Source: Erysipelotrichaceae bacterium
GTDB lineage: Bacteria; Bacillota_I; Bacilli_A; Erysipelotrichales; Erysipelotrichaceae
Direction of reading: 5' to 3'
Assembly: GCA_030694975.1 (NCBI GenBank)
Contig: JAUYTU010000010.1
Coordinates: 154,798 to 218,797, forward strand
DNA length: 64,000 nt
Shown here: positions 51,897 through 61,750 of the stretch, one piece after another
How the letters are laid out: each line of letters begins with the position of its first letter
Numbering within the stretch: the first letter of the stretch is position 1
The notes under the pieces: generated by a model
Seen by the model: the letters and a program-made list of their open reading frames with translations, nothing else
Databases searched by the model: none
Told to the model about the DNA's origin: nothing
Program-made: the position numbers and the translations under genes

Positions 51897-52339
51897 GCGA
51901 TACCCTCCAGTACGTGCGCCAGCGTGTCATCACACGTAAAATGAAAAAGACGCGAATGCTCATCAATACGAATAATGCGAATGTCGATACGGTTTTTAGG
52001 TAATATCTCTTGTATGTATTTGGGCCATTCCACAACGCATACCCATTGCGGATCAAAGAACTCATCGAATCCCAAATCCTGATGCAATCCTTCAAGGCGA
52101 TAGGCATCGATGTGAATCAGGTTCATGCGTCCATAGTATATCTTACTGATGGTAAAAGTCGGACTGTTAACGGTTTTTTCAATGCCTAACCCTTTGGCTA
52201 GGCCTTGGGCAAACGTGGTTTTCCCCGCACCTAAATCCCCTTGCAATGTAATCAAGAGGCCTTTTTTTATGGATTGGCCCAGTTGTTGAGCCAAATGTTT
52301 TGTTTCTTGAGCAGAATAAGTTTGTTTAATCAATTCCAT
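51893..52339 (-). CDS. tsaE: tRNA threonylcarbamoyladenosine biosynthesis ATPase TsaE
   Basis: 148 residues. P-loop ATPase that drives t6A formation with TsaB and TsaD. Walker A is GDLGAGKTTFAQGLAKGLG (about 37-55), followed by VNSPTFTISKIYYG, the HIDAYRLEG segment and the acidic VCVVEWPKYIQ. The ATG at 52339 is preceded by GATAGGAG, and an extended -10 TGATATAAT lies at about 52366-52361. It is the first gene of the cluster. Confidence 0.94.
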   Translation of the reverse strand: MELIKQTYSAQETKHLAQQLGQSIKKGLLITLQGDLGAGKTTFAQGLAKGLGIEKTVNSPTFTISKIYYGRMNLIHIDAYRLEGLHQDLGFDEFFDPQWVCVVEWPKYIQEILPKNRIDIRIIRIDEHSRLFHFTCDDTLAHVLEGIA

Positions 52340-52360
52340 GCATAATCTCCTATCTTGTGT

Positions 52361-52369
52361 ATTATATCA
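52361..52369 (-). promoter_or_regulatory. Extended -10 promoter of the tsa cluster
   Basis: TGATATAAT on the minus strand (hexamer 52366-52361), 22 bases before the TsaE start codon. The -35 region is poor, as is common with extended -10 promoters. Confidence 0.55.
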
Positions 52370-52549
52370 TAGAAATAAGCAACTGAAGAATCGTCAAGCG
52401 ATTGAGTCAGAAAATTGATTGGCTTACTGTTTGGTTATCAAAAAAATTATTGTTTATAAAGTTGTCAATCAGCAAAGCAATTGCGATTTCATTTTATCTG
52501 AAAATATTGTATATTGAATATATCATTCAACAGCGGGAGAAATGTAATT

Positions 52550-53632
52550 ATGGGAACAACACTATCAAGCGTGAGTATATTTACTACAGAAAGTATTGAT
52601 GAATCCTATGGCATCTTTCGATCTTTCTCAAAGGATTGGCAGACGCTGCTACCACCAAAAGAACCGAAAGATTTCATGACTTTGCAACGGGACACTCGAA
52701 AACTCTCAAAGAGTATCTCAGCACCGGTTTTACTATTCGGAATGTTCGACAGCGATGAGATCTTACTGGAAGTATATATTGCCGGGAAATGTATATCACG
52801 CATCAACCCCTATATTAAAAATAAAGGCGTGTTTAACATTCCCTCACTGTTTGGCTATCCAAATTCCGGTTATAAGCGACGACTTTCAAATATAATCTCT
52901 TGCTCTGATGCTGAACTTCTGACAGAGTTGCTGGAGGAGTATCTAGGCGTCAGCCTACTTATTTTTCCTGAAGTCCTTAAGGAAAACCCTGAGCTTTTAC
53001 GTAAAATCCGTAGTGAGGAAAAATACAATGCTTACCAAGCGGAAGAGAAAAAACTCAGAGGTAAAAATGCAAATGTTCGGATCAAGCTAATGGAAACTAT
53101 TCCAGGAAAACTGTTTCGCAAAAGATTTATGGATACTAGTCAATTGGCTCCGAGTTACTTCTTGTTTGGCTTTGATTCACCAGAATCACAACATTTCAAG
53201 GGTAATCTTCGAGCTGTTCGGTTTAATCACGGACGATTGGAACCAGTAGAGGAAAGCGATATACCTCGTGTTTCTTTCACCGATCAAACAGACGAAATTT
53301 TTAAATTTGCTGAAAGCTATCCGCGAGTCAGCGTCATAATGTCCGATTCTTCGCCAATATCCTTTAGAGGAAAACAACTGTATATGCCTCAAGGATATTA
53401 TCCATTTGCTTTTAACAGTCAAGGACAGTTGTTAATTTCTAATTTGATAAATGGAATCATGGTAATGGATTCTGAAGGAAAAGTTATAGCCAAGTGTTCA
53501 ATGAAAGGTTGTCCGATGGCATATTCGGATGACTATATCCTAACATCAGGCAACACAAGTGAGTATGCTTACGTTTATGTTCCAGGTGAGTGCTTACGGA
53601 TTTATCGATTGGAGTATGGTGAATCAACTTGA
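52550..53632 (+). CDS. Unrecognised 360-residue protein
   Basis: 360 residues, mixed alpha/beta and soluble, with no signal peptide. The N-terminal part (ESIDESYGIFRSFSKDWQTLLPP, then SAPVLLFGMFDSDEILLEVYIAGK) and a charged helical middle (PELLRKIRSEEKYNAYQAEEKKLR) are followed by a beta-rich end with short strand pairs (KQLYMPQGYYPFAFNSQGQLLISNLINGIMVMDSEGKVIAK) that resembles beta-propeller blades. I recognise no family. The ATG at 52550 lies 11 bases after GGGAG; longer in-frame starts lack a site. It stands alone between a divergent cluster and a bidirectional terminator. Confidence 0.6.
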   Translation: MGTTLSSVSIFTTESIDESYGIFRSFSKDWQTLLPPKEPKDFMTLQRDTRKLSKSISAPVLLFGMFDSDEILLEVYIAGKCISRINPYIKNKGVFNIPSLFGYPNSGYKRRLSNIISCSDAELLTELLEEYLGVSLLIFPEVLKENPELLRKIRSEEKYNAYQAEEKKLRGKNANVRIKLMETIPGKLFRKRFMDTSQLAPSYFLFGFDSPESQHFKGNLRAVRFNHGRLEPVEESDIPRVSFTDQTDEIFKFAESYPRVSVIMSDSSPISFRGKQLYMPQGYYPFAFNSQGQLLISNLINGIMVMDSEGKVIAKCSMKGCPMAYSDDYILTSGNTSEYAYVYVPGECLRIYRLEYGEST

Positions 53633-53648
53633 CTTATATTTTAATCAG

Positions 53649-53674
53649 AAAACTCTCGATGATCGAGAGTTTTA
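53649..53674. terminator. Bidirectional terminator between the unknown gene and the M48 protease gene
   Basis: AACTCTCGAT and the complementary ATCGAGAGTT pair with a small loop, with T residues on both sides, between two convergent genes. Confidence 0.75.
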
Positions 53675-53711
53675 AATTCTGAAAATTATTGGTATATTGA
53701 TTCTTAGAATG

Positions 53712-55514
53712 CTACAGGATTCTGGAATCATCAATCTGTTGAAAGTTATACTCAACTTTCAGTGATTTTTTACCCAATGACACGATGAATATATGCCAAC
53801 AAGGTGATATCTCATCAAGTATCGCTTTTCGTACAGCTAGATACTCACTCTGTGAGGCATCTTTTTTAAGTTGCACAGCCAATAGATATTCCGGTATCTC
53901 CGGTGCATATTCGAAAACCCTTAAAACCAAGTATGCTTTTAGAACGCCTGTATCCTTAAGTGCCCGAATTACTCTGGAAACTGCTTCATTTGGTAAATCA
54001 TGAGAAATAAAGCGATCAGTATCACGAATATAGCTTCGTTCTTCATTTACCTCTGAAAAAGAACGGGCAAAATCTCGAGCATGATGATAATACTGAAAAG
54101 CTTCTTCCTTTTGCCCTTTTGTAAAGGCATGACTCATCAACAGATTGTTGCACAAAAGTGTATATTTGGACTCATCTGACATGACTGACTTTAGAATGTC
54201 TGTTCCTTGTTCATCACCGCTTTCAAGTAAAAGACGACCATAATGGAATCTTGAATCGATATTATCAGGATCACTTTTTAAGTTTGAGTGAGCCAGTTCG
54301 AATGCTGACTGTTGGCCTTCAATGGCCTCGGTTAAGTGAATGTACTGTTCAAATTTATCAGGATCCGTCCGATTGACCGTGGAGTTCTTACCTTCTTTTT
54401 TCATAATATTGAGTTTTTTAACATTCTGTTGCCACTCAACGTGATTTTCATTCCACTTTTCATTTACCAATTTTTTCCATTGAGCGCTCATCGACTGAAT
54501 TAACGGATGATTATCCGCTTTCAAACTATTGCGATCAAATGTGTTTTCAAGACTGACAGGCATAGCAACGCCTAAATTCTCAATACGCTGCAAATAGGTG
54601 GGATGTGTCGCATAGGGCAGCGATACTTCTTTCGATAAGAATTCTATAAACTTTTCTTGAACTTCTGGTTCGACTGACTGTTGGAAAGCACGATACATCC
54701 GACTGTATACATCCATCGGTGCATTGGCTTCAGTGCGGCTCAATAGATTGATTTTGGGCCAGAAATCACTGCTAAGATAATGACTCAAAAGAATCAAGCG
54801 AAATAAAGCTGAACTCAAAGCCTCTGGACTGGTTATGGATGCTGCCATCCGGTCAGCCTCTAATTCATTTTCACGGCTGAACTTAAACAGTGCGTTGTTG
54901 ATGGCGGGTACGTAGCGAAAAAGAAAACTTGTTATCAAAAAATTCTGTCTGCGCGATTTCTCTGTATAATTCTGATACACTTCTGACCAGATCAATTTTG
55001 CTCGATACAGTTTAAAGTAGTTGTTGCTGTGAGCTTTGGATAAGTGTGAACACTCATGAGCCAGAACAGCCATCAGTTCTTCTTCACTCAATGCCATGAT
55101 TAGCGGCATACCAACAAACATATAGCGCTTCAGTTTACCAAAAACACCATACGAATAATACTCAACCACTGAAGCGCCGAGTTCGTGAGTGATGATAATA
55201 CGTTCCATCGGCGGAAAATCGATTTTATTGCGAATTTCCTCAATCAGTTGCCAGAGTCTAGGTGCATTTGCTTCTGTAAGCTCAAACCCTTGGGGCTCTG
55301 GCATCTTTACGATGAGTGTTTTTACCAGTGATGCAATCAACGCACCGGCAAAAGCAACCATGTATAAAATGGTTCTCATACCAGACAAGCGAATCTGATC
55401 ACTGCCAAACATCGCCAACCCGGCCAAACCTAACAGCACCAACGTCCCAATTATCAAGGACAAATAATATACAAATCCCAGATTAGCCAAAAACTTTAAT
55501 TTTAATTTTTCCAT
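53712..55514 (-). CDS. M48-family membrane metalloprotease with repeat-rich C-terminus
   Basis: 600 residues. Two membrane helices (about 13-33 and 48-66) are followed by the peptidase domain: zinc motif LAHECSHLSKAHS (HECSH at 153-157) and the downstream third ligand in ENELEADRMAAS. Such proteases sit in the membrane with the active site in the cytoplasm and clear damaged membrane proteins, as HtpX does. Residues from about 390 form a helical region with TPR-like spacing (FHYGRLLLESGDEQGTDIL, EAFQYYHHARDFA), possibly a substrate-binding arm. The ATG at 55514 lacks a strong ribosome binding site. It appears monocistronic. Confidence 0.85.
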   Translation of the reverse strand: MEKLKLKFLANLGFVYYLSLIIGTLVLLGLAGLAMFGSDQIRLSGMRTILYMVAFAGALIASLVKTLIVKMPEPQGFELTEANAPRLWQLIEEIRNKIDFPPMERIIITHELGASVVEYYSYGVFGKLKRYMFVGMPLIMALSEEELMAVLAHECSHLSKAHSNNYFKLYRAKLIWSEVYQNYTEKSRRQNFLITSFLFRYVPAINNALFKFSRENELEADRMAASITSPEALSSALFRLILLSHYLSSDFWPKINLLSRTEANAPMDVYSRMYRAFQQSVEPEVQEKFIEFLSKEVSLPYATHPTYLQRIENLGVAMPVSLENTFDRNSLKADNHPLIQSMSAQWKKLVNEKWNENHVEWQQNVKKLNIMKKEGKNSTVNRTDPDKFEQYIHLTEAIEGQQSAFELAHSNLKSDPDNIDSRFHYGRLLLESGDEQGTDILKSVMSDESKYTLLCNNLLMSHAFTKGQKEEAFQYYHHARDFARSFSEVNEERSYIRDTDRFISHDLPNEAVSRVIRALKDTGVLKAYLVLRVFEYAPEIPEYLLAVQLKKDASQSEYLAVRKAILDEISPCWHIFIVSLGKKSLKVEYNFQQIDDSRIL

Positions 55515-55583
55515 GTCCCCTCACACACAGCTCAAACGAAGCTTTCTGATAAGATTTTATCATATGCCGCTTTAAATGTAAGA

Positions 55584-55626
55584 GGGAAAAAATAAAAATG
55601 AGAACATCAGTTATGGATGTTCTCAA
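55584..55626 (-). terminator. Terminator of the third mrpD-like gene
   Basis: GAGAACATC-CATAACT-GATGTTCTC followed by ATTTTTATTTTTT on the minus strand. Confidence 0.85.
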
Positions 55627-55643
55627 GTATATTAACATTCTAT

Positions 55644-57503
55644 TTAGAATAATAGTGAAACGACAAACCCACCCAATAGCAACGTGAGAAGTACCACGTA
55701 AATGAAGACATCGCCTCGAATCATCGGTTTCTCAACACTGATCACACAAAACTCCGGGAACTGTTCACAGAAATTGTTTGCGGGTCGATACAGCCATTTC
55801 TCAGCATTCATCCAACTGGGTAAATGAGCATGGAACAAATGAAATTTCACACCGATATAAAATATAGCAGCACCCAATGCATAAACCAACGCCATATTCT
55901 GAAGGTCTTTAAGATTAAAGAAATTCATACCTACAATATATTTACTTATAAATGATGGGTCGTAGGAGAATGAAAGCAAGGCCTTAATCAGGAAATTGTC
56001 CATCAGCCACGATGGGAAAAGTCCGATAAATACGATCATAATCGCCAGAGATACCATTGCCCGAATCATCCACTTATATTTCTTCGGTTGGATACTTTTA
56101 TATTGATCCGGCAGTTTACCCAAGAATATGTAACTGTAAAACTTCATAAAGGAACTGACGGTTCCGGCACTCACCAAAGTAAATACCCACTCCGCATAGC
56201 GGAAACTGGTATCACCATACTCATAGGCTTCGATTATGGCATGATGCAAGATTGATTTACTCGCAAAACCGTTGAATCCCGGCATACCGGTAATCCCTAA
56301 TACACCAATCAACGCTAATAAAGCCACAACTGGCATTTTTTTCCATAATCCGCCCAATCGGTACATGTTGGTTTCCTTGGTATAAAAGAATACAGCTCCG
56401 GCAGACATAAATAACAGCGCTTTAAACAAACCGTGATTGATCATATGATACAAACTGCCACTCAAACCCATCGCACCTTTATAACCCAGATAAGCCGCAA
56501 CACCAATCCCCAACACGATATACCCCATTTGCGAAACACTGTGATACGCCAACATCTTTTTGACATCTTCCTGAATCAAAGCCAGAAACACACCGACGAC
56601 CATGGTCAAAACACCTACCCATATCAGTACGCGACCGATATTGGCCGAAGTTAACCATACATTCAGATCTGCTAAGGAAAGTGAATTGCGATCCACCGAA
56701 AAGACGATGGCCGCTACCCTTAAAATTCCATAAGCCGCAACTTTGGTCAAGATCCCTGAGGACAAAGCATTCAATGAAAACGGTGCTGCTTTATATACTT
56801 TGGGAAGCCAAAAGTGAAACGGAACAAGCCCGGCTTTGATGCCAAAACCGACAATGAATAATCCGGCAATCAGGTATTTGACAAATCCCAACTGACTGAA
56901 CTTATCCGCCAATTGAATCCACTCAATACTGCCGGTGTAAGCAAAAAGCAAGACGATACCACTCAAGATACTCAACCCACCGACGATGCCCATCGTAATG
57001 TACATCTTCCCGGCTTCAAGTGCTTCCTCACGATAGTGAACAATCATTCCATACGTTGTGAAGGTCATGATTTCAAAGAACAAGAAAAACGCCAACAGAT
57101 CATTGGCCATCAATGTCCCAATCGTCGCTACGTATGTAACTATCATAAAGAAGTAAAAACTCTTCTCATGGAGTTGATTGCGTAGTTCATCGAAGCTGAA
57201 GATTGAGGTAACGGTGAACATAATTGACGCAAATACCATTAATACGTAATTAATCAAATCGATTTTAAAGGAAATGCCCATTCCGAAAATCTCACTGAAA
57301 GAATATATGATTGGGCTTTCGATGATGCGCGGAAATGTAAGCATGATCAGAATCGTTGAAATCAAGAAGTAAAAAGTAACCGAAAAACGCCGAAAATACC
57401 GATGTCGGTGATCGATCAGCGGTTCGAGGATGGCTTCAAACAAGCCGTAAAATATCAGGATCAGGGGCAACCACAGAATGATCGCCGAAGTCAGTATGTT
57501 CAT
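55644..57503 (-). CDS. Proton-conducting antiporter subunit, MrpD/NuoL-like (third copy)
   Basis: 619 residues with about 14 helices. The ND2/4/5-type core is present: LLAFFLFFEIMTFTTYGMIVH with the key Glu, GFGIKAGLVPFHFWLPKVYKAAPFSLNALSSG with the key Lys, and LAYHSVSQMGYIVLGIGVAAYLGYKGAMGLSGSLYHMINHGLFKALLF. The segment that usually reads HSNAPTPSSALLSG is changed. It closely resembles the 722-residue protein upstream, so they are paralogues. The ATG at 57503 follows AAAGG; an in-frame TTG starts 15 bases earlier. A terminator separates it from the upstream gene, so it may be made in smaller amounts. Confidence 0.85.
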   Translation of the reverse strand: MNILTSAIILWLPLILIFYGLFEAILEPLIDHRHRYFRRFSVTFYFLISTILIMLTFPRIIESPIIYSFSEIFGMGISFKIDLINYVLMVFASIMFTVTSIFSFDELRNQLHEKSFYFFMIVTYVATIGTLMANDLLAFFLFFEIMTFTTYGMIVHYREEALEAGKMYITMGIVGGLSILSGIVLLFAYTGSIEWIQLADKFSQLGFVKYLIAGLFIVGFGIKAGLVPFHFWLPKVYKAAPFSLNALSSGILTKVAAYGILRVAAIVFSVDRNSLSLADLNVWLTSANIGRVLIWVGVLTMVVGVFLALIQEDVKKMLAYHSVSQMGYIVLGIGVAAYLGYKGAMGLSGSLYHMINHGLFKALLFMSAGAVFFYTKETNMYRLGGLWKKMPVVALLALIGVLGITGMPGFNGFASKSILHHAIIEAYEYGDTSFRYAEWVFTLVSAGTVSSFMKFYSYIFLGKLPDQYKSIQPKKYKWMIRAMVSLAIMIVFIGLFPSWLMDNFLIKALLSFSYDPSFISKYIVGMNFFNLKDLQNMALVYALGAAIFYIGVKFHLFHAHLPSWMNAEKWLYRPANNFCEQFPEFCVISVEKPMIRGDVFIYVVLLTLLLGGFVVSLLF

Positions 57504-57570
57504 AGCAAAACCTTTCAATAAGTAAGACTATCTTAACTTGTATGCATGATAACTGTCAAGAAACAACATT

Positions 57571-57598
57571 TAAAAAGCTGATGTCAGACATCAGCTTA
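57571..57598 (-). terminator. Hairpin terminator between the second and third mrpD-like genes
   Basis: AAGCTGATGTC-TG-ACATCAGCTT followed by TTTAAA on the minus strand, right after the stop of the 722-residue gene. Read-through could still couple the genes. Confidence 0.65.
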
Positions 57599-57608
57599 CG
57601 TATTAATT

Positions 57609-59777
57609 CTAGCTAAACACAACCAGAGCAATCAACGCTGTAGTGACAATGACTGTATATATCAACACATCCCCTTTAATCAGGGAATTTTCATAACGAC
57701 TGGTAAACAAATCGGCGGTCATAACCAAACGATTCATAAAACTTAACGGTTTGGGATGATCCATGGCACCCTCTTCACTGAACGGATTAACAAATCCGGA
57801 ACTCTTGGAAATGACATCCGCATCCGTCTTACAATTACCAAGCAAATAGCAATACCATTGAAGAACTTTATTGATCGGATAGAACACCAGATACTCGATA
57901 CTCAGCCATTGTGGGAAGTGAATATGGAATAAATGCAACTTCACCCCAGCCACAAACATGACCGTACCCAATGCATAGATTCCTGCCATCTCCATCAATG
58001 CGGAAGGCGTGAAATACTTCAAACCGACGATGTACTTATCGATAAAGGCCGGATCATACGTAACGGCTCTGACCGCTGGCAATATAAAGGCATTAAGCAA
58101 ATAATTCGGTCGAAGTCCGATAATAATTATTAAAACCGCTATCGCTGCCATCGCCATTTCCATGGTTCTGAACGTTTGTTTGGTATAGTGAGCTCCCTTT
58201 TCTTTACCCAAAAATACAAAGCCAAAGAGCTTTAAGAAAGAACAAACCGTACCGGCACTGATAATATTAAAGATGATCTCCGCAGCTTTGAATGAAGGCG
58301 CACCGTATTGATACGCTTCGATAATCGCATGATGCAAAATTGACTTGCTGATAAAGCCATTGAATCCAGGCATACCGGTAATCCCAAAAACCGCAATCAG
58401 ACAGACAAGTGCGGTAAATGGCAAACGTTTCCATAATCCGCCCAATTTATACATATCCAACTCATGGGTATACAAAAAGACGACTCCGGCAACCATAAAC
58501 AACAGCGACTTAAACAAAGCATGATTGATAATATGATACATAGCTCCGGTATAGCCCATCGCACCTTTATAACCCAAGTACACCGCAACTCCAATACCCA
58601 AAACGATATAGCCCATTTGCGAAACACTGTGATACGCGAGCATCCGCTTGATGTTGGACTGTTGTAAGGCCATAAACACTCCGATAGCCATTGTGATGAT
58701 TCCCAACCAGATCAAACCTGAACCAAACGATTTCGATACACTCCAAAGCACATCTTTATAATCCGTAATCTGGAAGGATGCCGGAAATAAATACGTCGTA
58801 GCGACTCTTAGAATCCCATAAGCACCGATTTTAATCATGATTCCGGATAATAGCGCACTTGCCGGAGTCGGGGCCACCGGATGTGCTTTCGGCAACCACA
58901 CGTGTACGGGAGCCATACCGGCTTTAATCGCAAACCCAAACATAATCAAACCGAAAATTAAATAACGCATATTTCCCATATTGATGAGTTTATCCGCCAT
59001 CGGGACAAATGAAAGATCACCCGTGTATGCACTTAACAAAATCATACCTAACAGAATGGCTAACCCACCCATAACACCGATGTACAGATAACTGTACCCG
59101 GCACTTAAACTCTCTTTGCTCTCCCCATGAGACACAAGCATATATGAACTAAATGTCATAATTTCAAAGAACATAAACATGGTAAATAAATCCCCGGCCA
59201 TAACCGTGCCAAGAATCGCACTGAATGTCACGGACATAAAGAAATAGAATCGGCCGCGATGATTTTCGTGTAACATGTATTTATGTGAATAGATCATCAC
59301 CGGCAACCACAGAATCGAAGTTGTCATCGCTAAGGTTAGAGAAAGCATATCAACTTTGAATGTGAACCCAAATCCCAACAGTTGGTCAAGTGCGTATGTC
59401 ATTGTTCCATCCAGTGCATGCGGATACATAGCCAAAACCAAGACCAAGGTAATAAACGTCGTATAAACCACTGTGATATCACGGATACTGTCTGACTTAC
59501 GTCCTCCCACCAATTCGATTACACCACCTAGTAAAGGTGTCGCAATAACTATCAATGGGAGTGCTTTAAAATCGACAATATACTTAATCAGCTTTTCAAG
59601 AAAGACAATTTTGTAACCCAGAAAAGTCAAACCGATTCTCGATTGTGTCAATACGATAAAGTACCCCAAGATTAAAACCGTGATAATCATCACGGTCATT
59701 GAACTTACTGAAAAGATATTGAATTTCGAAAACAAATTGTCTTCGAGAGGTTTTTGATGGCTCGGATTTTTAATCAT
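57609..59777 (-). CDS. Proton-conducting antiporter subunit, MrpD/NuoL-like (second copy)
   Basis: 722 residues with about 15-16 helices. The antiporter core carries GDLFTMFMFFEIMTFSSYMLVSH (key Glu), FAIKAGMAPVHVWLPKAHPVAPTPASALLSG (key Lys), and LAYHSVSQMGYIVLGIGVAVYLGYKGAMGYTGAMYHIINHALFKSLLF. Compared with ordinary MrpD (about 500) it has an N-terminal extra helix and a long C-terminus with a loop holding YLLGNCKTDADVISKS and a final helix. This length fits an N-terminal MrpA-like or ND5-like subunit. GGAGGACTC precedes the ATG at 59777. It lies about 110 bases after mrpD. Confidence 0.87.
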   Translation of the reverse strand: MIKNPSHQKPLEDNLFSKFNIFSVSSMTVMIITVLILGYFIVLTQSRIGLTFLGYKIVFLEKLIKYIVDFKALPLIVIATPLLGGVIELVGGRKSDSIRDITVVYTTFITLVLVLAMYPHALDGTMTYALDQLLGFGFTFKVDMLSLTLAMTTSILWLPVMIYSHKYMLHENHRGRFYFFMSVTFSAILGTVMAGDLFTMFMFFEIMTFSSYMLVSHGESKESLSAGYSYLYIGVMGGLAILLGMILLSAYTGDLSFVPMADKLINMGNMRYLIFGLIMFGFAIKAGMAPVHVWLPKAHPVAPTPASALLSGIMIKIGAYGILRVATTYLFPASFQITDYKDVLWSVSKSFGSGLIWLGIITMAIGVFMALQQSNIKRMLAYHSVSQMGYIVLGIGVAVYLGYKGAMGYTGAMYHIINHALFKSLLFMVAGVVFLYTHELDMYKLGGLWKRLPFTALVCLIAVFGITGMPGFNGFISKSILHHAIIEAYQYGAPSFKAAEIIFNIISAGTVCSFLKLFGFVFLGKEKGAHYTKQTFRTMEMAMAAIAVLIIIIGLRPNYLLNAFILPAVRAVTYDPAFIDKYIVGLKYFTPSALMEMAGIYALGTVMFVAGVKLHLFHIHFPQWLSIEYLVFYPINKVLQWYCYLLGNCKTDADVISKSSGFVNPFSEEGAMDHPKPLSFMNRLVMTADLFTSRYENSLIKGDVLIYTVIVTTALIALVVFS

Positions 59778-59889
59778 GAGTCCTCCATATACATCAGAAT
59801 CTGTTTGCTATTGCATTAACAAAATGATTTCTGCCGAATAAGATTATATGACACAATTTCACAAATTACAAGTTAACATCCTAATTTCA

Positions 59890-61374
59890 TCAGGACAGAA
59901 AGATATTAACAGCCTGGGTGATAAAATTCATTACCAGGGTCGGATAAAATCCGGTTAATAGACATAAAAAGCCAATGGTTACTAACGAAAACAACATCGG
60001 CAGCGGTAAAACTTCTACTTGCATCGTCGTATTCTTGCTCTTTGGTTCTTTTAGAAACGCAGAAATCACAATCGGCAAATAGTATACCGCATTGAGATAA
60101 CTGCTCAACAGAATGACCGCTAACAAAAGTGGCTGCCCTGCACCTAAAACCGCGAACGATAGATACAGTTTACTCATAAAACCGTTGGTACCCGGAATCC
60201 CAATCATACCTAACGCCGCAATCGCAAAGACGACCATCGTCACCGGCATCTCGATTCCAATGCCATCCAAATCACGGATATCCCGCTTGTTTCGATAATA
60301 AATGATAGATCCGGCACTTAAAAACAGCGCGGTCTTCATCAGACCATGAGATACCACATGAAATAACCCGGCCGCTAACCCAGCCTCAGTCATCAGTGAT
60401 AACCCTAAGAATATATAGCCGATTTGTGCAACACTGGAGTAAGCAAGCATGCGCTTGATATCCTTCTGACCCATCGCAAAGATTGATCCAAACAACATGC
60501 CCGCAGCCGCAAATACAGTAATTACGGTAGGAATGCCCAAGGCTACGACAATATCTCTTCCCAAAACGTCAAATAACAGTTTGTAAACCGCAAACACATA
60601 AATCTTTACGACCAGACTGGAAAGCAGCGCGCTGGACGGCGTCGGAGCGTTGGAATGAGCATCCGGAAGCCAGATGTGCAAGGGAAACACGGCAGCTTTG
60701 ATCGCAAAACCGGTCAGCATAAAACCGGAAGCAATGAGTATATTGGTTGGATACAACTGCCAAATCAGCGAAATGCTCTCACTCATCATAGTCATATTTA
60801 AGTGTCCGCTAACCATATACAACAGGGCGATGCCAAATAAGACCGAAAGAGAGCCAATCGTATTTAAAACCAGATAACGAAGCGCCGCAAGATAGTTCTC
60901 CTTTTTACGCTTAATAGAAATAATCGCACAGGAAGTCAGTGACAATATTTCCATAAAGACATACATGTTAAACAAGTCGTTGGTATAGATCATCCCCACC
61001 ATCGAGAATAAGAGAATTAATACAAGCGTGTAATACTGACTGATACTGCTTTGTTCAATCTCATGATCGATATCTTTTGTTGAGAAAATCATGATGATAA
61101 GTGCTAACGTTATAACGAAAAACGCCATAAAGGTTGAAAACGCATTGATGGAATACTGAATACCGATAAAACTCTCATAATTACCAAAGTTATAAACAAA
61201 CGCACCGTTCTGTTGAACATCCATGAGGGATACTAACAAAAGTGAAACTGAGACCGCCAACAGTGCAACGGTGATTAACTTACTCTTTGTTGCCTTATTT
61301 TTCTTAATTAACGGAAATAATACGGCCGTTGCCAATAGCGCTATTTGAACCAGAATAGGTATGTGTTTAATCAT
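59890..61374 (-). CDS. mrpD: Na+/H+ antiporter subunit MrpD
   Basis: 494 residues, normal for MrpD. Fourteen helices are predicted. The key charges are in YTNDLFNMYVFMEILSLTSCAIISI and GFAIKAAVFPLHIWLPDAHSNAPTPSSALLSSLVVKI; LAYSSVAQIGYIFLGLS and HVVSHGLMKTALFLSAGSI are also typical. It exchanges cations for protons within the Mrp complex. It overlaps mrpC by 8 bases and is the last gene of the tightly linked E-F-G-A'-B'-B-C-D run. Confidence 0.93.
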   Translation of the reverse strand: MIKHIPILVQIALLATAVLFPLIKKNKATKSKLITVALLAVSVSLLLVSLMDVQQNGAFVYNFGNYESFIGIQYSINAFSTFMAFFVITLALIIMIFSTKDIDHEIEQSSISQYYTLVLILLFSMVGMIYTNDLFNMYVFMEILSLTSCAIISIKRKKENYLAALRYLVLNTIGSLSVLFGIALLYMVSGHLNMTMMSESISLIWQLYPTNILIASGFMLTGFAIKAAVFPLHIWLPDAHSNAPTPSSALLSSLVVKIYVFAVYKLLFDVLGRDIVVALGIPTVITVFAAAGMLFGSIFAMGQKDIKRMLAYSSVAQIGYIFLGLSLMTEAGLAAGLFHVVSHGLMKTALFLSAGSIIYYRNKRDIRDLDGIGIEMPVTMVVFAIAALGMIGIPGTNGFMSKLYLSFAVLGAGQPLLLAVILLSSYLNAVYYLPIVISAFLKEPKSKNTTMQVEVLPLPMLFSLVTIGFLCLLTGFYPTLVMNFITQAVNIFLS

Positions 61375-61750
61375 GGTTCACCTCACTGCGCATGGCTAAA
61401 ATCTCATCAAGATCCATGGTGCCATAGGCTTGATACAAACGGATAATTAAACTTAGCGAGTATGCGGTGATACTGACCGCAACCACGATTCCGGTAAGTA
61501 TTAATGAAGAAGGTACCGGATTAACATAGATTTTTCCTAAATCCCCCAAGTCGATGATGGGTGAGTTTCCATTATTCACAAATCCAATGGATACAAAAAA
61601 CAGAAATACTGCTGTTTCCATGATATTGATCCCAATAACCTTTTTAAGAAGATTGCTGTGAGTCAAAACGGTATATAGACCAATAACAAACAAGGCAATT
61701 GCCGCAATATAATTAATGTGATTGGCAAGGTCGATCAAGAAATTATTCAT
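61367..61750 (-). CDS. mrpC: Na+/H+ antiporter subunit MrpC
   Basis: 127 residues, NuoK-like, with three helices. VIGLYTVLTHSNLLKKVIGINIMETAVFLFFVSIG and DPVPSSLILTGIVVAVSITAYSLSLIIRLY-type sequence (here NPVPSSLIL) match MrpC/MnhC. Conserved Glu in the second helix (NIMETAV) is present. It overlaps mrpB by 8 bases and mrpD by 8 bases. Confidence 0.94.
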   Translation of the reverse strand: MNNFLIDLANHINYIAAIALFVIGLYTVLTHSNLLKKVIGINIMETAVFLFFVSIGFVNNGNSPIIDLGDLGKIYVNPVPSSLILTGIVVAVSITAYSLSLIIRLYQAYGTMDLDEILAMRSEVNHD

